Positions 10,008-21,500 of a stretch of DNA of 55,758 nt are shown here, in pieces (within the stretch, counting starts at the first letter, position 1; every line of letters begins with the position of its first letter). The translations under genes and the position numbers were made by a program. This DNA is from Nemertoderma westbladi. Taxonomy: Eukaryota > Xenacoelomorpha > Nemertodermatida > Nemertodermatidae. Location: positions 1 to 55,758 of the forward strand of contig JAUCBJ010001900.1 of the NCBI GenBank assembly GCA_032718475.1. Direction: 5' to 3'. Below the pieces are notes generated by a model. The model worked only from the letters and a program-made list of their open reading frames with translations. It was not told where the DNA came from and did not search any database.

Positions 10008-11897
10008 TTAGTCTTTCTTACGTGGACGGCGTTTACGCAATTTTTTGAGGCTAGCAAGAGTCCTTTTCTCTTTAGGGCGAGCCACTTTGCTAGGAGGGCT
10101 GTAACTCCTGGGTGAAGGGTGCAATACAATTGCATCAGAAGGTTTCGGATTGCGATCGGTGTATCCGCCGGTCGAGGTACCTGGTTGATCGATATCAACT
10201 TCAGTGGAGCGAGGTCTAACGGTCTTTAGGGCGCATCTTAGGACAGCAGCTCCTACTGGTCCTTGACGGGTCGTCTGGACAACGGCGGTAGGCGGACCGT
10301 GAGTGGTGAGAAACTTCCTTGGTTTAATAGTTCTTTCCAGCTCGCGTTCTCGGGCTCGATATTCGTAGGGCCGTCGAGATACTTCCTGTAACTCAGGGTG
10401 CGAGTTGATAAATAAATCGCCATACTCAGGGTCTTGACGGATATAATTGATCAAATGGTATGAAGTAATATCGTTAGGATTGACGTTCCTAAGGTATTTT
10501 CGAACGAATTTGGTGGAAATACACTCACCAACACGCTTCATTAGTTCGTAACTCGGTGTGCGTGTTTTTTGTTCCACAGACGCGAATAAATAAGGATGGA
10601 ACGCGTAAACTCCCTCGTAAGAGCGTCCAGGGTAGTATCGATGACGGGACTCACAATGTAAATCCGCAATCGCTTCCCAAGCTCGGATGTAGCGCAGGGT
10701 AATCATTTCATCTACGCTCTCTAAATCGTGATTAAAGGGGCAATTATAACTGGCATGTCCTTTAAGTTGACAGTGGTGGCATTGAGTCATAAATTGGGGG
10801 CAGACTGCAAAAATATGAGAGCTATTAAGTCTGCAATACGCACAATATATCTCCATCATCGGTTGTTCGTGGAAATAGGAGCAGGGTACGTCTGAGTCCA
10901 TAGGGGTGAAATGGTCTCTCGATGCGCATAATCGACAACGTTTTCGAGAAACATAGTTAGCGTGTCGATAATCGTATGCGGTGAGACATTGTGGACCTTG
11001 ATACCACTCTAAGACGTAGTCGTTATCGCTGCTCCGGGGCGCTGTAGGCTGAATCGCTTCAGCTTCTAAGCATATTGGTTCGTCTTCCAATTGCATAGCT
11101 GAGATAGGTGCGGCTGTCTCCGCAAGCGGACCCACTGTCTGAACTTCGACGACAGAATAACCCGTGGGTATTCGGGGTCTTTGTATAACAGATGAATGTA
11201 AGTTCTGTATACAAACGTCCTGAAAAAGGGCAAATCCCGCGCTGTTTAGCTTCTCCGCCGCTGAGTCTCTCAGGCTGAGTTTGGTCAGAGCGCGGTCCTT
11301 GAACTGACTATCAACGTTACGGAACGGAGTCAGAAAGTGCCTGAAACATTCAAAGCGGATGAATTTATTGTGTTCATCTAACTTGGCGAGTTTGGTTCCA
11401 AGTATTAAGGGATGGGCGCGTATGGTACGTCTGCACACATCGGCTAGCCAACCGGCAAGTGCTGCGTTTTCAAAGATCGTGTATATAGCTAAGGAGGGAC
11501 GAAGTGGAACACTCATAAAGCTATACACGGCGCCAGGTGCAGTCAATGGTCCATCAAAGTATAAACGAGAATAATGATCTCCGTATACTTGTTGGTAATT
11601 TATAGGATTTCCAACCTTGAAATTCCATCCGTATTCTTGAAAGGCAAGATGTCCGATGGAGGTTCGTTGTACTTTAGTAATTCCGCTGGGTGTATTGGCA
11701 TACATAGTGCGGAAGAAACCTCGGCCTTCTGCCCAAGGAGCAATCAGCTGAGTATCAACGAAGGGGTATGGAATGTTCTCCATATTCCGAAAGTCGTTCT
11801 GTAGGTCTCCATAAACAGCTGAGCCGATTTTAAGGATTCTTTCGTTAAACAACATCTCGAGCACGGGTTGGGGTAACATCGATCCATCGATACCCAT
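10008..11897 (-). CDS. BEL element ORF3: zinc-knuckle protein in the envelope position
   Basis: Reads 629 residues from the ATG at 11897. The frame is open further upstream through a GTG at 11981, with no earlier ATG seen. I do not recognise residues 1-310. Three zinc-knuckle motifs follow: CX2CX4HX9C (C321 to C339), CX2CX5HX4C (C352 to C366) and canonical CX2CX4HX4C (C373 to C386). The C-terminus is strongly basic (LRKRRPRKKD), like a nuclear or nucleolar signal. No signal peptide or membrane helix is evident, so it is not an obvious envelope protein. A role in RNA binding, RNA export or nucleocapsid function is inference. Lying downstream of pol, it would need a spliced or separate transcript. 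The start codon is uncertain. Confidence 0.75.
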   Translation of the reverse strand: MGIDGSMLPQPVLEMLFNERILKIGSAVYGDLQNDFRNMENIPYPFVDTQLIAPWAEGRGFFRTMYANTPSGITKVQRTSIGHLAFQEYGWNFKVGNPINYQQVYGDHYSRLYFDGPLTAPGAVYSFMSVPLRPSLAIYTIFENAALAGWLADVCRRTIRAHPLILGTKLAKLDEHNKFIRFECFRHFLTPFRNVDSQFKDRALTKLSLRDSAAEKLNSAGFALFQDVCIQNLHSSVIQRPRIPTGYSVVEVQTVGPLAETAAPISAMQLEDEPICLEAEAIQPTAPRSSDNDYVLEWYQGPQCLTAYDYRHANYVSRKRCRLCASRDHFTPMDSDVPCSYFHEQPMMEIYCAYCRLNSSHIFAVCPQFMTQCHHCQLKGHASYNCPFNHDLESVDEMITLRYIRAWEAIADLHCESRHRYYPGRSYEGVYAFHPYLFASVEQKTRTPSYELMKRVGECISTKFVRKYLRNVNPNDITSYHLINYIRQDPEYGDLFINSHPELQEVSRRPYEYRARERELERTIKPRKFLTTHGPPTAVVQTTRQGPVGAAVLRCALKTVRPRSTEVDIDQPGTSTGGYTDRNPKPSDAIVLHPSPRSYSPPSKVARPKEKRTLASLKKLRKRRPRKKD

Positions 11898-13243
11898 GGC
11901 CGGTTTGCGCTCGGTGTCGGTGACGTAACGTTTGGTCGTAACGTCGGTTTGTCCGTTAGTCAGTACCTTCCAGAATGTCACTGTGTTTATTATGTATCCT
12001 TGGATACTAGCAGTGCGCTGCTTATTCCCTATGCTATTTAATGGTGCAAGCTTTCTATTGTTCTTTTAACTCACTTCTAATTCTAGCGTGGTTGTTGCCA
12101 TGGTGACATTATGGAAAGCTAGCGGTAGAATTAGGGTAACTCTCATGCATACAGATCTGGGATGCTATTTAATAGTAATTCTTTAATGGTCAATATCCCC
12201 TTTATACATGATTCTATGAATTTTATCGGCTATTGACTATACATTGGAGATTCTCGCACACAAATACACTTACTAGAGTGAATCTCCGCTCCCATGATCT
12301 ATTAATTAATGGAATTTTGGGAATGTTATAAATTGTATAAAATGACAATTTATTAAATTCATTGAAATATCTGAATTTAAATTTATTCCCGTAAATTTTA
12401 TTATTTAATGTTAAGTAGACACAATTTTATTCCAGAACGTGTCTGGGGACTTGGATCCTTGGTTCGAGGAATTTTGTCCTTTTAAGAGTATCGGTAAGTG
12501 CTACGATATCTTAATCGACTAGAATTTTAAAGGATCTGCTATTTGACAGATTTTGTAAATATTAATAATTAATATTTAGGATGGGCACCAGTTTATTCCA
12601 GAACTTGTCTGGGGACGTTAACCACTGATTCTAGAATTTTGTCTTTCAAGTATATCGGTGGGTGCCGCGATATCTTAATCTACTAGAATTACAGATGGTC
12701 AAAGGGTTTAACAGATTTATTTGCGTTGTACGCTACTGTTAAAGGGACATCACGCTACTATATGTATTATTTAATATACGGTATGAGAGCAATATCGCAT
12801 GAAGCAATGTCAGTGTGAAGAGGCAAGTCGTTTCCAAGGTCTACCCAGAGCTTGGTTTAGCCGAGACACGAGGATCTGAACTTTGCATTCCTAATACTCT
12901 GCCTACCAATAATACTTGAATATAGTAGTGGCTTTATTGTACTTTAATAAGTACGGACATTTCATCTTACTGTAGTCATGTATTTATAATGTAATACGGA
13001 CAGTAAGGAAGGAGAAAAAGAATTATTTCTCGCCGTCGCACTAAATATATAATACAAGTAATTACGTAATAAATGCGAATATATTGCACTAATCTACTAA
13101 ATGTTCGCTAAAATAACATGTTACTAAATAAAATTAAATAAAACGATTAAAATAAAATTACATAATAATACATACATAAATATAAAAGAATAAAACAAAT
13201 ACAAATATAAAATAATATGGTCACACACCCACTCCAGCCGTTG
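11898..13243 (-). other. BEL spacer between pol and ORF3, with a two-copy direct repeat
   Basis: No gene is seen apart from the upstream open extension of ORF3. Two related blocks at about 12426-12530 and 12595-12700 share TTATTCCAGAAC, GTCTGGGGAC, AATTTTGTC, ATATCTTAATC and ACTAGAATT in the same order, so they are a diverged direct duplication. The remainder, especially 13040-13220, is AT-rich. A splice acceptor for ORF3 could lie here but none is decisive. Confidence 0.6.
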
Positions 13244-15517
13244 TTAAGTTGGGGAGTCCCTAGATGTTTGTCGGATTAGGGAGGTGGTCGTGGGAAGAGT
13301 ATCTTGTCTCCCATAGTTTCCGGAGAGTTCTCTGTCTCTTTCCAGTAAACATAAGCGACCAACTGGGCGATTGAGCTGCTGCGTCTCGAAGACAATTCCC
13401 GGTTTCTTGAAGTTACGTCGCATGACGACGAGTTCTACCGATCGCACCAAACCGTCTTCCGAGATGTGAGTCTCGATTATACGACCTGTCTGCCACCGCT
13501 TACGTGGAAGATCTACATCCACAATAAGAACCATGTCTCCAGCGCTGACGTTTTCTTGCTGCGCAAACCACTTAGTTCGAAGTTGTAGCGTGGGCAGATA
13601 ATGTTTTTCGAAATGGTCAGCGAAACGACGGGATAACAACTGCATGAGTTGCCAAGTTTGTCGGCAGTATTCGTCTCCGTCTGTGATTTCCGATTGTGGG
13701 AGCATGGCTACAGGTTTCTTCAGTAGGAAGTGCGCGGGTGTTAGCGCTTCCAGGGAATCGGGACTCGATGAGACTGGCATAAGCGGTCTCTCGTTGAGAT
13801 AGGCGGCGATTTCTTCCATTAACGTCCGCAAAAGTTCGTCGGTGAGATAAGCGCGGCAAGGCACTATAAAATGAAATGCTGTCTTCACACTTCTTATTAA
13901 TCTCTCCCAACTTCCTCCCCACCAAGGGGCGTCGGCGGCGTTGAAGGTCCAACTAGACGCTGTTACTCGTAGTTGGTCGTCCACCTGTCTTTGGTTCCAA
14001 TCTTTGACGTAAGCTTTGATTTCATTGTTGGCACCAATGAAGTTTGTTCCCTTATCAGATCTCATCGTGTTACTAGTGCCAAAGCGAGCGATCTGTCGTC
14101 GTAAGCTTAATAGAAAGCTGTTGGTAGATAAATCGTTCACCATATCGAGATGGATGGCTCTACAAGTCATACAAACAAAGATTACACACCATCTCTTGAC
14201 TATAGTCCTAGCACGATATACTTCAATAGGGCCAAATAAATCCACACCGGTATTAGTAAAGGGTGGTTCATAAAAGCTTACTCGTTCCCTAGGTAATTCT
14301 GCCTCTCGCTGTGTTAAAGGCCTACTGAATGCTTTCCTACAGGGTATACAGTTCCTAAGAACTTGGTTCAGAGCTCTACGGGGTTTATAAAAATAATAGC
14401 GAGTTCGAATTTCGCTAAGAACTCGTTCTCTACCAGCATGATAAAGTTTGCTGTGAACATCTACAATCATCTTGACTTGTATTTCAAGATTTCTAATGAG
14501 TATGGGGAACTTAGTATCAAAGGATAATGGGGCATTCGTTAACCTTCCTCCAACACGTATCAACCCATCTATCATTGTGCTAGAGAAACGATCCCTTAAG
14601 CGCATCTGTGGATTTCTCAACAACAGGAAATACTTATCGGAATCTTCATAGCATTGCAAGAGTCTCAACATCTGCTTGTTGGTTTCTTCATGCTCCTGAT
14701 AACTGATCTTCTCATTCAGAAACTTGTCGGGTAGCTTATATTTGGGAAGATCTTTAATAACATGGACCTGCACTGATGTGATTGGAGCGGTATCACCCTT
14801 TGCGTTCATCCCAGAGTAGTGATGGTGAAAACATCTCTTTAAATATGTAACGGCCTTACAGAGCCGATTCCAGGAACTGTAGTGATGTATCGCTCTCTGC
14901 AGAAGAGGTGAGAGTCCTTGCGAGACGTCTGGTATGCCAGATTTCCACTCCTTATCACGGATTTCCACAACGGGTTTATTTGTGGCTGTGGGTTTCTGAT
15001 CCAAATCGTTTTCTCCGGAAGTATGTAGTACAGACAGATCTACTGTGGGTTTGAATAACTTAGATTTACTCGCCTGAGTTTTAGGTTTGACTTTCTCCGC
15101 TCCCTTGGCCTGTCTAATCTCTGCTGTAGTAAGATGAGGAGGCCATTCTTCTTCTTCTTTGTAGAGGAAGTCGGGTCCACCTAACCAGTCTGGAGTGTCG
15201 ACAAGTTCTTGTGGAGTTGCTCCCCTGGAGGCGATGTCCGCTGGATTAATCGTTCCGGGGCAATGTCTCCATTGATCCATCGTCGTGCGACTGAGTATAA
15301 TAGCTACTCTGTTGGTAATGAAGACGCTGAACTGACAGACTTCATTGGTTATATACTCCAACACGAGTAAAGCGTCGGTCCAATAGACAGTTTTCTCCAG
15401 GGGATAGTCGATCTGTTCTGTTACATTCCGGCCGATGGCTGTAGCATATAGAGCCGCTTTTAACTCCGCTCGAGGAACTTTCAACTTGTTGTTTATCAAT
15501 GCCTTAGAGGTAATGCC
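13244..15517 (-). CDS. BEL pol, 3' part: end of RNase H, integrase, C-terminal domain
   Basis: Continues in the same frame directly after the UAA at 15520-15518, for 757 codons to a TAA at 13244. The first 75 residues complete RNase H (LKVPRAELKAAL). An H2C2-type zinc site lies at about 354-394 (LYHAGRERVL to CIPC). The DDE integrase core has D426 (GVDLFGP), D488 (RSDKGTNF) and E538 (GGSWERLIRS). A DUF5641-like C-terminal region follows at about 600-720. All catalytic residues checked are present. The protein would be made only by readthrough of the UAA, or not at all in this copy. Confidence 0.88.
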   Translation of the reverse strand, partial: GITSKALINNKLKVPRAELKAALYATAIGRNVTEQIDYPLEKTVYWTDALLVLEYITNEVCQFSVFITNRVAIILSRTTMDQWRHCPGTINPADIASRGATPQELVDTPDWLGGPDFLYKEEEEWPPHLTTAEIRQAKGAEKVKPKTQASKSKLFKPTVDLSVLHTSGENDLDQKPTATNKPVVEIRDKEWKSGIPDVSQGLSPLLQRAIHHYSSWNRLCKAVTYLKRCFHHHYSGMNAKGDTAPITSVQVHVIKDLPKYKLPDKFLNEKISYQEHEETNKQMLRLLQCYEDSDKYFLLLRNPQMRLRDRFSSTMIDGLIRVGGRLTNAPLSFDTKFPILIRNLEIQVKMIVDVHSKLYHAGRERVLSEIRTRYYFYKPRRALNQVLRNCIPCRKAFSRPLTQREAELPRERVSFYEPPFTNTGVDLFGPIEVYRARTIVKRWCVIFVCMTCRAIHLDMVNDLSTNSFLLSLRRQIARFGTSNTMRSDKGTNFIGANNEIKAYVKDWNQRQVDDQLRVTASSWTFNAADAPWWGGSWERLIRSVKTAFHFIVPCRAYLTDELLRTLMEEIAAYLNERPLMPVSSSPDSLEALTPAHFLLKKPVAMLPQSEITDGDEYCRQTWQLMQLLSRRFADHFEKHYLPTLQLRTKWFAQQENVSAGDMVLIVDVDLPRKRWQTGRIIETHISEDGLVRSVELVVMRRNFKKPGIVFETQQLNRPVGRLCLLERDRELSGNYGRQDTLPTTTSLIRQTSRDSPT

Positions 15518-15520
15518 TTA
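15518..15520 (-). other. In-frame UAA stop inside the BEL RNase H domain
   Basis: The two halves of pol lie in the same reading frame and are separated by this single TAA and six further sense codons before the next recognisable segment. The family normally has a sense codon here. It may be a recent nonsense mutation, a base error, or a readthrough site. I favour a mutation. Confidence 0.8.
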
Positions 15521-18500
15521 GGCGACTTTGATTCCGTCCGGAGTTTCCACCCTTAGGTAGGCTACTATACCTATTCCCATATCGCTGGCGTCTCCAAACA
15601 CATGGAGTTGATATGAATACGTAGGGAGAACATGACCAAAATATGAACGGGAAATTATAAAGTTTTTGATGGCTGGTAGAGAATCTTCCCATTTCATCCA
15701 CTTCTTTAATAATTCTCCCTTAAGTGGATCGTCCCATGAGTGGTTTTCAAGCCACATTTGTTGTACTAAACTCCGAGCAATCAATATAACTGGGCTAATA
15801 AATCCCAATGGATCGAAATAAGTGCTCAGGATACTTAAACAAATCCGTTTAGTCCGAACTGGATTATCTCGCTGTTTTAGTTGGAAAAACAGGATATCTC
15901 TTTCGGTGTCCCATTTCAAACCAAGGGTCTTAGTTTCTGGGAGATCATCCTTTATTAGATCTAGGTCTTTTGCTCCTCGATCTTCTACCGGGATCGCCTC
16001 CAGAAACTCACGGGAGTTGCTGGTGAATTTAGTTAATCGAAATCCACCTTGCTTTAAGCATTCTACCGTACCTTTAGCGACCTCAATGGCTTCTTCGACT
16101 GATGGAAGGGACTTTAGATTATCGTCCATGTAGATGTCTCGTTTGATGTTGTCGATCACCTCTTTAGAGAAGGCGTCTCGGTTGTCATTCGCAGTGGTAC
16201 GCACCACGGAACAGGCGTTTGAAGGGCTCGAGATTATCCCAAAAGCTTGGATGGTCATCCAGTACTCCACCGGTTTCTTGTTGAGGTCTCCTTCAGGCCA
16301 CCACAGAAATCGTAGGCTATCTCGATCCCTATCCAGCGCTTTGACTTGTAAGAACATGCCTTCTATATCTGAGGCGAAAGCAATGGAATATTGTCTTAAT
16401 CTTAATAGTATTCCCAACAAGGATTGGAGTAAGTTGGGTCCGGGTAACAATTCAGAATTAAGAGATTGGCCCATATAAAGGGCGGAACCGTCAAACACCA
16501 CTCGTACTTCATGGGGTTTACCGGGTTTGGGAATGTAATGGTGAGTTAAATAATACGTTCTCTCAGTTATAGGTGTTTCTTCCGGTACTAGCTCCGCATA
16601 TCCCTTGCTAATAAACTTCTTCAACTGCGTTTGATACATTTCTTTAGCTGAAGAATTTGCCGTAAGGCGTCGATGTAGTTGAGCAATTCTTTTCTCCGCC
16701 AAAGGTCTGTTGTTAATGAACTTTGGTTCTCGCTTTCGGAAGGGAAGTCCGATCTCATACCTACCTTGATCTTTAAGAAAACGAGTAGTTGTCGCTTGGA
16801 TCTGCTTGGCTCTTTCTTCCTCCACCGATAGGGCCTTATCGTAGGAGTTGGGCTCTACAGCCTCTTGAGTAAAGAATCTTACGGCGTGTTCATCCCGAGT
16901 CTTGGCATTATAACGTTCAATGACGTCATTAAGCTCGTCGTTATAGTCGTCTCGCTCTGATGGGAGAAGGAGTTGACATAAGTTCACTTGATTTTGCCAA
17001 GTCTCGCTTTCCTTAAGGAGATCGATGGCATTCTCCTCATCGAAGAGTTGATGTATATCGTCGTTGTCTGAGGAGTATGGAGTTCCCTCAGTTGGATCGT
17101 CTAACTCACTGTTCTCAACTTCCCATTCTCGCACTTGATATACCTGATCTTTCGGTAATCTTTCCATGAGAGTTCTACGGGAAGGGCCAGTAAAGTACCA
17201 ACCCACTCTAGTTCTTACCGCATAAGGTTGTAATGGTTGCGGTTGAGCGGGCCGTTTCTCCAATGTCTCGAGCGCTTCATGCGCGTTTTGACCGATGAGT
17301 ATTTGCACTCCAGGGTAATCGGTGTCGAATCTAGGTATTTCCATCTGCTGGGCAAAATCGTCCTCGTCCCAGTTATAAGGTTCCACTTGAGTGGTAGCGA
17401 AGTTCTTTATTGCCACCATTTTCACTGACCTTATGCTATGTTCTCCTAATTCGTCCTGGGGGGTGGACAACGCACCTACATAATAATCCGCCGTTACTGT
17501 AGATTTCCAAACCTGCATAATTCCTGACATGTTTAGCTTAGTTCGGAACTTGGGTTGTCCAGCAAATATGTCTTCGGCTAGCTCTTTGTCGATGAATGTT
17601 CCTGTACTACCGGAGTCAAGGAGGGCGTTCACTACATAACTCCTTTTTGGTCCGTGGACCCTTACCTGTACCACAGGAAATTCTCTAATCCCTACATTGG
17701 AAGTTGGCGCTTTCCAAAATGGTTGTCGATCAGAAGTAGTTAGAGTGAGGTCACTTTCTGTATCTTTTTCATAAGTGAGCGCTCGATACACTGCGGTATT
17801 TATCATGTAACAGGATTCGTTTTCGTCGGAGAACTCGTCCGTATAGAATCCTTCCATCTCAGATTGATCAGTGTCGTTCACATCACTGAATTGGACATGT
17901 AGTTCGGAATCACTTACCTGACTCGGACTATTTCGCTCGAATTCAGTGTGCAACAAGATATGATGTTTTGCACCGCACTTTGCACACCTTGTGTCGGAGT
18001 AACAGGTTCGTCGTTGGTGTCCTTGTCTGAGGCAATTATAACACAACCGCTTATCCCACATGACATCACGTCTATCCTTAAAGGATTTCTTCAAGAATTC
18101 ATCACACCCACTCAAGCGATGGGGCCCGTCGCACAATGCACATTTGGGTTTGATGTTACTTACTTTAACCTGTGTTGTGTTGCGCACACTTGTTCTTTCC
18201 TCGGGCTTTCTTCCATGAATTCTCTTAGGAGACGTAGGAGGAGTTGTTACCTGTTCTCTCCTGTCGCTGGTTCGAGACTTAGATTTACTTACGTCTTTCC
18301 TCGATTTATTGACATAATAAGATCCTTCGGTGTTCCCGTCACATAGCGCACATTTCGGTTTGATGTTACTTACCTTACTTTGAGTAACATTGTGTACACT
18401 TGTTTTTTCTTCGGGCTTTCTCACCTGAATTCTCTTAGGAGACGTAGGAGGAGTTTTTCTTACCTGTTCTCTCCTGTCATTGGTTCGAGACTTGAATTTA

Positions 18501-21500
18501 CTTACCTGATCTTTAGGCATTTTATTGACGTAATAAGATCTGTCAGTGTCTTTCCCGCTATCCTCTCCTTGAGAAGTCTGGCTTTCGCCGTCGTCTGTAT
18601 AACACACTGGTGTTACCTTTCTCCTAGAGACGGGTTTTTCACTTACCTTGTTTTCCGGTGTCTTCTCTCTGGACAGTTTTAGGAGCTGTAATTTCACTTC
18701 TCCATCTAGGAATGACATGAGATCAGCCATGGTAGGGTCTCGTCGTTGTTGTTCCATCATATATAACACTTTCTTATCCCAGCGTGTACCTACTCCACCC
18801 TTCGGTAAAGTAGAAGCCACGGCTCCAATAACCATAGAACTCCGATATTCATGAGACTTACCTAACCAATCTAATTGTCTACAGATCTCTTGAATCTCAT
18901 CGGAAAACTCTATTATCCCGCTGCTAATGAACTTTCGGGGCGCTACTAATTTTGCATACAAATATTTAGCTATGTTATTCCTATTACCATACCTGATGTT
19001 TAGTGTATCCCAAACTTGTCTTAATCCGTCTGGATGTCTAATAAACTTTAACGCCATTAACTTGGGAGATCCTTCCAAGCACTCGATGAGGAATCTAAGT
19101 TTCTCTCCATTAGATAGTACAGAGTTCTGTATGTTATCTTTATAATATTCATTAAAAGGTAACCATTTCATCTCATCTCCATTGAACTTGACTATCTCTC
19201 CCACCTTTACCGCTTGCCGGGCTTCGGTTCTAGCCATTTGACGCGTAAAACTTTCTTGGGCCATCGTGTTATTTAATATCGAGTTATCGGTATATAAATT
19301 TCTCGGATTATGATCAGGTCTATAGGGAATGTCATTATCAACAGGTCTATAATTACCCTTAATAGGGTTCACTATAGGAGTTTCTACTTCGCTAGCAGTA
19401 TAGATGCGTGTAGGCTCCACACCTTGCGCATGAGATACTTCAGACCTAACAGGTTGACACATTGTTACAGGGGGTGGTGGTATACCCCTTTGTGTATTTA
19501 CTAATTTATCGCGTTCTAGCGCGATACTTTGCTGCACTTCTTGCAACTCTAACCTACTTTCCCTTACTGTGCCCTTGAATTGCTGAACGGTCTCCTGCAT
19601 CTGTCCGAGCAGGAGATCCATCCCCCGTCGTCCCTCATCCACCCATTCGACCGCCGAAGCGGGATTCGCCAACGTTGTAGCGGGCGGACGAGGGACAACG
19701 GGCGACAAATCATGAATATTTCGCTCGGAGTCCAGGACCTGAACTGTCTCATGGGCTGTTCTACTGGGCACAGGTAGCTTAGTGCTGTGCAGAGGGAATT
19801 TAGAGGTAGGTTCAGGGAGCACAGGTGTCTCTATCACCGAAGGGGTGATTTCAAGAACAGGCCTAATTATTTCAGGCTCATCTACTATAGTAGGGAGTCT
19901 TTCTATTGTAATTATTTGGTCTGTGGGTTCTGTACTACCTGAGTTGGTGTTATTTAGTTGCCTTCTAACAGCTGGAGGCAAATCAGGCAATTTCTGACGG
20001 TGGGATGTTCTTTTACGTCTGCTTAGACGAGATCTATTTCCTTTGCCTTCAGTATCGGTGGTATCGCCTTCCTCAGATGATGTATATCCCTGTCTTTTGG
20101 GAGTAGATCGATTCATCATCTGCATATTACTAGCTGTTAACTGTTTATTTATGCAGTCTTGATTCTCCTGAATATTTTCCAGTTCTAATTGGGCGATCTC
20201 TTCAGCCGCTATCCGTTCTGCTTCTGCCGCTGCCATTGCCGCTTTTCTTTCCATTTCGGCTGCTTTTCTTTTCGCTTCTGCCTCTGCCGCTGCCTCTGCC
20301 GCTTTTCTTTCCATTTCGGCTGCTTTACTTTCCTCTTCGGCTGCTTTCCTTTCCGCTTCGGCAGCTGCTACTGCTGCTTTCTTTCTGTCTTCTATACGTT
20401 TTTTCTTTACTTGTTCTTCTTGGACTCGTGTGATGCGGAGTTGTTCATCAAATTTAGCCTGGTTCGCAGCCCTCATTTCCACATCGATGGCATCCAACAC
20501 ACGCTGAGTTCCTTCACTATTAGGGCTAAGTCCATCTAACCTTCTCCTCAACTCTTCATCACCTAAAAAACGTTGATAGTCTGACAGATAGATGTCAATG
20601 GCATCCCTCTTATGCGGCTTCTCTGCCGTCACTTCACTTTCCACTTGGGAAATAGTAGCGTCTGTTGATTCTCCATGGGTTGAGCGCTCCTCCAGCTGAG
20701 CTTTCAACTGAGCCGTTCCTTGAACCTGGAGACTCACCCGTTGAAACCAAGTCTTTACGGCAACTTGCAACGACGTGTCTTGTCTTCTTTTAGAAGCCTC
20801 CTCAAAGGCCGATAAGATTAGTCTGATTCGCAGAATTCTTTCTCTAACTTGATAAAGCAGTTGTCCCTGCACTTGAGGTCCTTGTGGTTGTTGAAACAGT
20901 TGTCCTTTTACTCGCTCCATAGAGCTGAAGAATCCCTGTGCGTATCCGGCTGCGGACCTCTTCCACACAGCTGGATCGATGGTTTCCTTGGCTACTCCCA
21001 TCCGGTGTATGTCTTCCCAGGCAGCTTCTGATAAATCAAACGGGAGTCCGGGTCCGGGGAAGTTCCATTGCGACTCGACAATAGACTTCAGTTCTTCCCT
21101 CGTGTATCCCGCATAACTATCTTTAGTTGATCGCTGACTTCTCGCCCAATCGATCTGGTGTTCTTCCACCGCGATCAATATCCTAGTGAGTACGGCTGCA
21201 GGAAGGATGAGAAGGGGATCCGAATAAACCGCATCCGTCATCTTTGCTCCGCGCTCGGGTGTCAGCTCTACAGTATCCTCACTACTGGAGCTGTCGGGCC
21301 ACTGAGAAATAAGTTCTTGGCTCGCGGGTTGTTGCTGTTCCGCTGCTTCTTGGTCCCGCTTGACCTGAGCTCGAGTGCCTATGATAGACCTATGGTGTTG
21401 GACCAGCCTAGGTTCTGATATTACTACTGGAGGGTTGACCTTCCTCACAGTGGGAGGTGAACTGAACTTAGGACTAGACGGTTCTACACCTCTATCTGAG

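Noticed and set aside
10008-11897. Envelope gene of the BEL element
   Set aside because: No signal peptide, membrane helix or furin-type site is visible; zinc knuckles and a basic tail point to a nucleic-acid-binding protein.
13617-13952. Additional frames overlapping gag-pol and ORF3 on both strands
   Set aside because: Shadow frames of the element's real coding sequences.
15518-15520. Programmed readthrough or frameshift between gag and pol
   Set aside because: The stop lies inside RNase H, far downstream of the gag-protease border, and gag and pol are already in one frame. A nonsense mutation is simpler.
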